NCBI GenBank assembly: GCA_009885665.1
Contig: VFKI01000038.1
Span: 1-15,349 of the forward strand
Source of the DNA: Gammaproteobacteria bacterium
GTDB taxonomy: Bacteria; Pseudomonadota; Gammaproteobacteria; DSM-16500
Length of the DNA: 15,349 nt
Direction: 5' to 3'
Below the pieces are notes generated by a model. That model did not search any database, had not been told where the DNA came from, and worked only from the letters and a program-made list of their open reading frames with translations. Shown one piece after another: positions 13,814-15,349 of this stretch; the stretch's first letter is position 1; every line of letters starts with the position of its first letter. The position numbers and the translations under genes were made by a program.

Positions 13814-15200
13814 GCGGCACCACCATTAATTCCGGCTTCACCACTTCACGAAACGCTTCTTCCGTCAAATACCCTAACGCTAAACACGCATCTAATAAAT
13901 TCGTGTCATCATGCCACGCTTTATGCGCAATTTCCGCTGCTTTGTCATAGCCTATTTTTGGCGCAAGTGCTGTGACAAGCATCAGCGAATTATCCACATA
14001 ACTTTGGATACGCGCTTCATCCGCCGCTAAATCTGTTACCAAAAATTGCGTAAACATCCGACACGCATCACTCAATAACGTAACAGAATGCAGGAAATTA
14101 TGAATAATGACGGGTTTAAATACATTTAATTCAAAATTACCTTGCGAACCCGCAAAACCAATCGCGGCATCATTGCCAAAGACTTGCACACACACCATCG
14201 TCATTGCTTCACACTGCGTCGGATTGACCTTGCCCGGCATAATGGATGAACCTGGCTCATTAGCAGGTAAAATTAATTCACCCAAACCACAACGCGGACC
14301 TGAACCCAGCCAGCGAATATCATTGGCAATTTTCATCAGGGCTGCCGCCAAGGTTTTTAATGCACCACTGGCAAATACCAGCGCATCATTAGCCGCCAAT
14401 GCCGCAAATTTATTGGGCGCCGTCACAAAAGGCATTTCAGTCAAACGTGCAATTTTTTCAGCCACACGCACTGCAAATTCCGGATGGGTATTGATCCCCG
14501 TGCCAACTGCCGTGCCACCCAACGCTAATTCGTATAAACCCGGCAAAATCATATCAATATTTTTTAACGCCGCATCTAATTGCGCTACATAACCGGAAAA
14601 TTCTTGACCCAACGTTAAGGGCACCGCATCTTGTAAATGGGTACGGCCAATTTTAACAATTTTAGTAAATGCATGTTGCTTTTTTTGTAAGCCATATTGT
14701 AATTCACGCACCGCCGGAATTAAATGCGTTAATAAACGGGTGACCGCCGCAATATGCATCGCAGAGGGAAAAGTATCATTCGATGATTGCGAACGATTAA
14801 CATGATCATTCGGATGTACGGGATTTTTACTTCCCAACACACCGCCCGCCATTTCAATCGCACGATTGGCAATGACTTCATTGACATTCATATTGGTTTG
14901 CGTACCGCTCCCCGTCTGCCAAACGCGCAATGGAAATTGATCTTGCCATTTGCCAACGATGATTTCATCACACGCAGCGACTATCAATTGCATCACTTCA
15001 GCCGGCAATAATCCCAATTCTTGATTCACTTCTGCGGCCGCTTTTTTCAAAATAGCAAAAGCACGAATCAATTCATGCGGCATGATATCGTGACCAATTG
15101 CAAAATGATGCAATGAACGTTCAGTTTGCGCACCCCAGTAAACATTTTTGGCAACATCGATTTGCCCCATACTATCCGATTCTTTTCTGGTATCAATCAC
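13806..15200 (-). CDS. fumC: Class II fumarate hydratase
   Basis: Reversible hydration of fumarate to L-malate in the TCA cycle; iron-free, oxygen-stable tetrameric fumarase. 464 residues, close to E. coli FumC (467). Conserved: TGSGTQTNMNVNEV (97-110), SSNDTFPSAMH (139-149), catalytic His188 in GRTHLQD and the mobile-loop signature GSSIMPGKVNP (317-327) with catalytic Ser318. The start is GTG at 15200, supported by GAGGAG (15208-15213) 7 nt upstream and by matching the E. coli N-terminus (DSMGxIDV). It is the first gene of an apparent fumC-serC-pilV-pilW-pilX run; its TAG overlaps the serC ATG. No convincing promoter is seen in the 149 bp upstream, although TACATA on the minus strand near 15230 is a weak -10 candidate. 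Confidence 0.97.
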   Translation of the reverse strand: MIDTRKESDSMGQIDVAKNVYWGAQTERSLHHFAIGHDIMPHELIRAFAILKKAAAEVNQELGLLPAEVMQLIVAACDEIIVGKWQDQFPLRVWQTGSGTQTNMNVNEVIANRAIEMAGGVLGSKNPVHPNDHVNRSQSSNDTFPSAMHIAAVTRLLTHLIPAVRELQYGLQKKQHAFTKIVKIGRTHLQDAVPLTLGQEFSGYVAQLDAALKNIDMILPGLYELALGGTAVGTGINTHPEFAVRVAEKIARLTEMPFVTAPNKFAALAANDALVFASGALKTLAAALMKIANDIRWLGSGPRCGLGELILPANEPGSSIMPGKVNPTQCEAMTMVCVQVFGNDAAIGFAGSQGNFELNVFKPVIIHNFLHSVTLLSDACRMFTQFLVTDLAADEARIQSYVDNSLMLVTALAPKIGYDKAAEIAHKAWHDDTNLLDACLALGYLTEEAFREVVKPELMVVPHA

Positions 15201-15230
15201 AACGGCTCTCCTCTTTTACTAAACTTTTAT

Positions 15231-15243
15231 GTAACCATTCAGC
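15231..15243 (+). repeat. Solo R1-end motif
   Basis: GTAACCATTCAGC matches the R1 terminal motif (GTAACTRTTCAGS) at all but one position. A similar solo copy, GCAACTATTCAGC, is on the minus strand at 6440-6452. What follows here does not match the R1 interior, so this may be the left end of another related element extending out of the window. Confidence 0.4.
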
Positions 15244-15290
15244 ACAATCTTCGAAAAACACCAGCGAGGCCAGATGCAACCTGACTTTGC

Positions 15291-15349
15291 GCGATGGGGG
15301 ATTCTTAAGGGGGAGAATCGTGATTCTCCCCCTTAAGTGGCGTCAGGCG
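15291..15349 (+). repeat. R2-like hairpin core, cut by the window edge
   Basis: Begins with GCGATGGGGGA, identical to R2 copy 1 at 51-61, then a perfect 16-bp stem, CTTAAGGGGGAGAATC (15304-15319) and GATTCTCCCCCTTAAG (15322-15337), with a 2-nt apparent loop, followed by GGCGTCA resembling R2. The R2 outer ends are not seen on the left. It lies about 90 bp upstream of the fumC start. No T-tract follows on either strand, so it is not an obvious terminator. Confidence 0.55.

Noticed and set aside
14107..14592. 161-residue + strand frame inside fumC
   Set aside because: It is an antisense shadow of a well-conserved enzyme with no start signal.

Overview
The window looks like chromosomal DNA of a gammaproteobacterium with a moderately AT-leaning genome. 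Housekeeping genes (gltA, fumC, serC) are mixed with type IV pilus minor pilin genes, several proteins of no recognised family, and dispersed palindromic repeats. An intracellular or host-associated lineage such as the Legionellales is my best guess. It rests on overall style (effector-like orphan proteins, a large membrane-anchored chimera, an Opa/OmpA-like barrel) and no marker gene proves it.

Left part (1-5018, + strand): a 141-bp inverted-repeat element (20-160) lies directly in front of gltA (citrate synthase). The gltA 3' end overlaps a 1180-residue flavo-iron-sulfur oxidoreductase, which joins a GltD/NfnB-like half to a PyrK/NfnA-like half. The pair links TCA-cycle entry with NAD(P)H electron transfer.

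Middle (4983-10095): an AT-rich orphan gene on the minus strand converges on the oxidoreductase and overlaps its end. It is followed by a gene-poor repeat zone (6225-6833) with an 18-bp perfect palindrome, a fragment of one repeat family and a second copy of the gltA-leader element. Next on the + strand is an 849-residue membrane protein with a Pro/Thr-rich stalk and an Ig-like domain. It overlaps by 50 nt a gene for an outer-membrane beta-barrel. These two are probably co-transcribed and form the most novel-looking cell-envelope unit here.

Right part (10119-15349, mostly minus strand): an HSDL2-type short-chain dehydrogenase is bracketed by 108-bp inverted repeat arms. Upstream in map order, transcribed leftward, is the tight run fumC > serC > pilV-like > pilW-like > pilX-like, with overlaps of 8-37 nt or a 17-nt gap, so probably one operon. 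The last pilin gene ends inside the right repeat arm. The window closes with a perfect 16-bp-stem hairpin upstream of fumC that resembles the core of the gltA-leader element.

Two repeat families can be defined by eye. R1 has a 174-bp full copy with near-perfect 12-bp terminal inverted repeats beginning GTAACT, plus partial copies. R2 is about 141 bp with GTATCT...AGATAC ends and a GC-rich hairpin core. Both sit at gene borders. R1 has altered the apparent N-terminus of the SDR and the C-terminus of the PilX-like protein.
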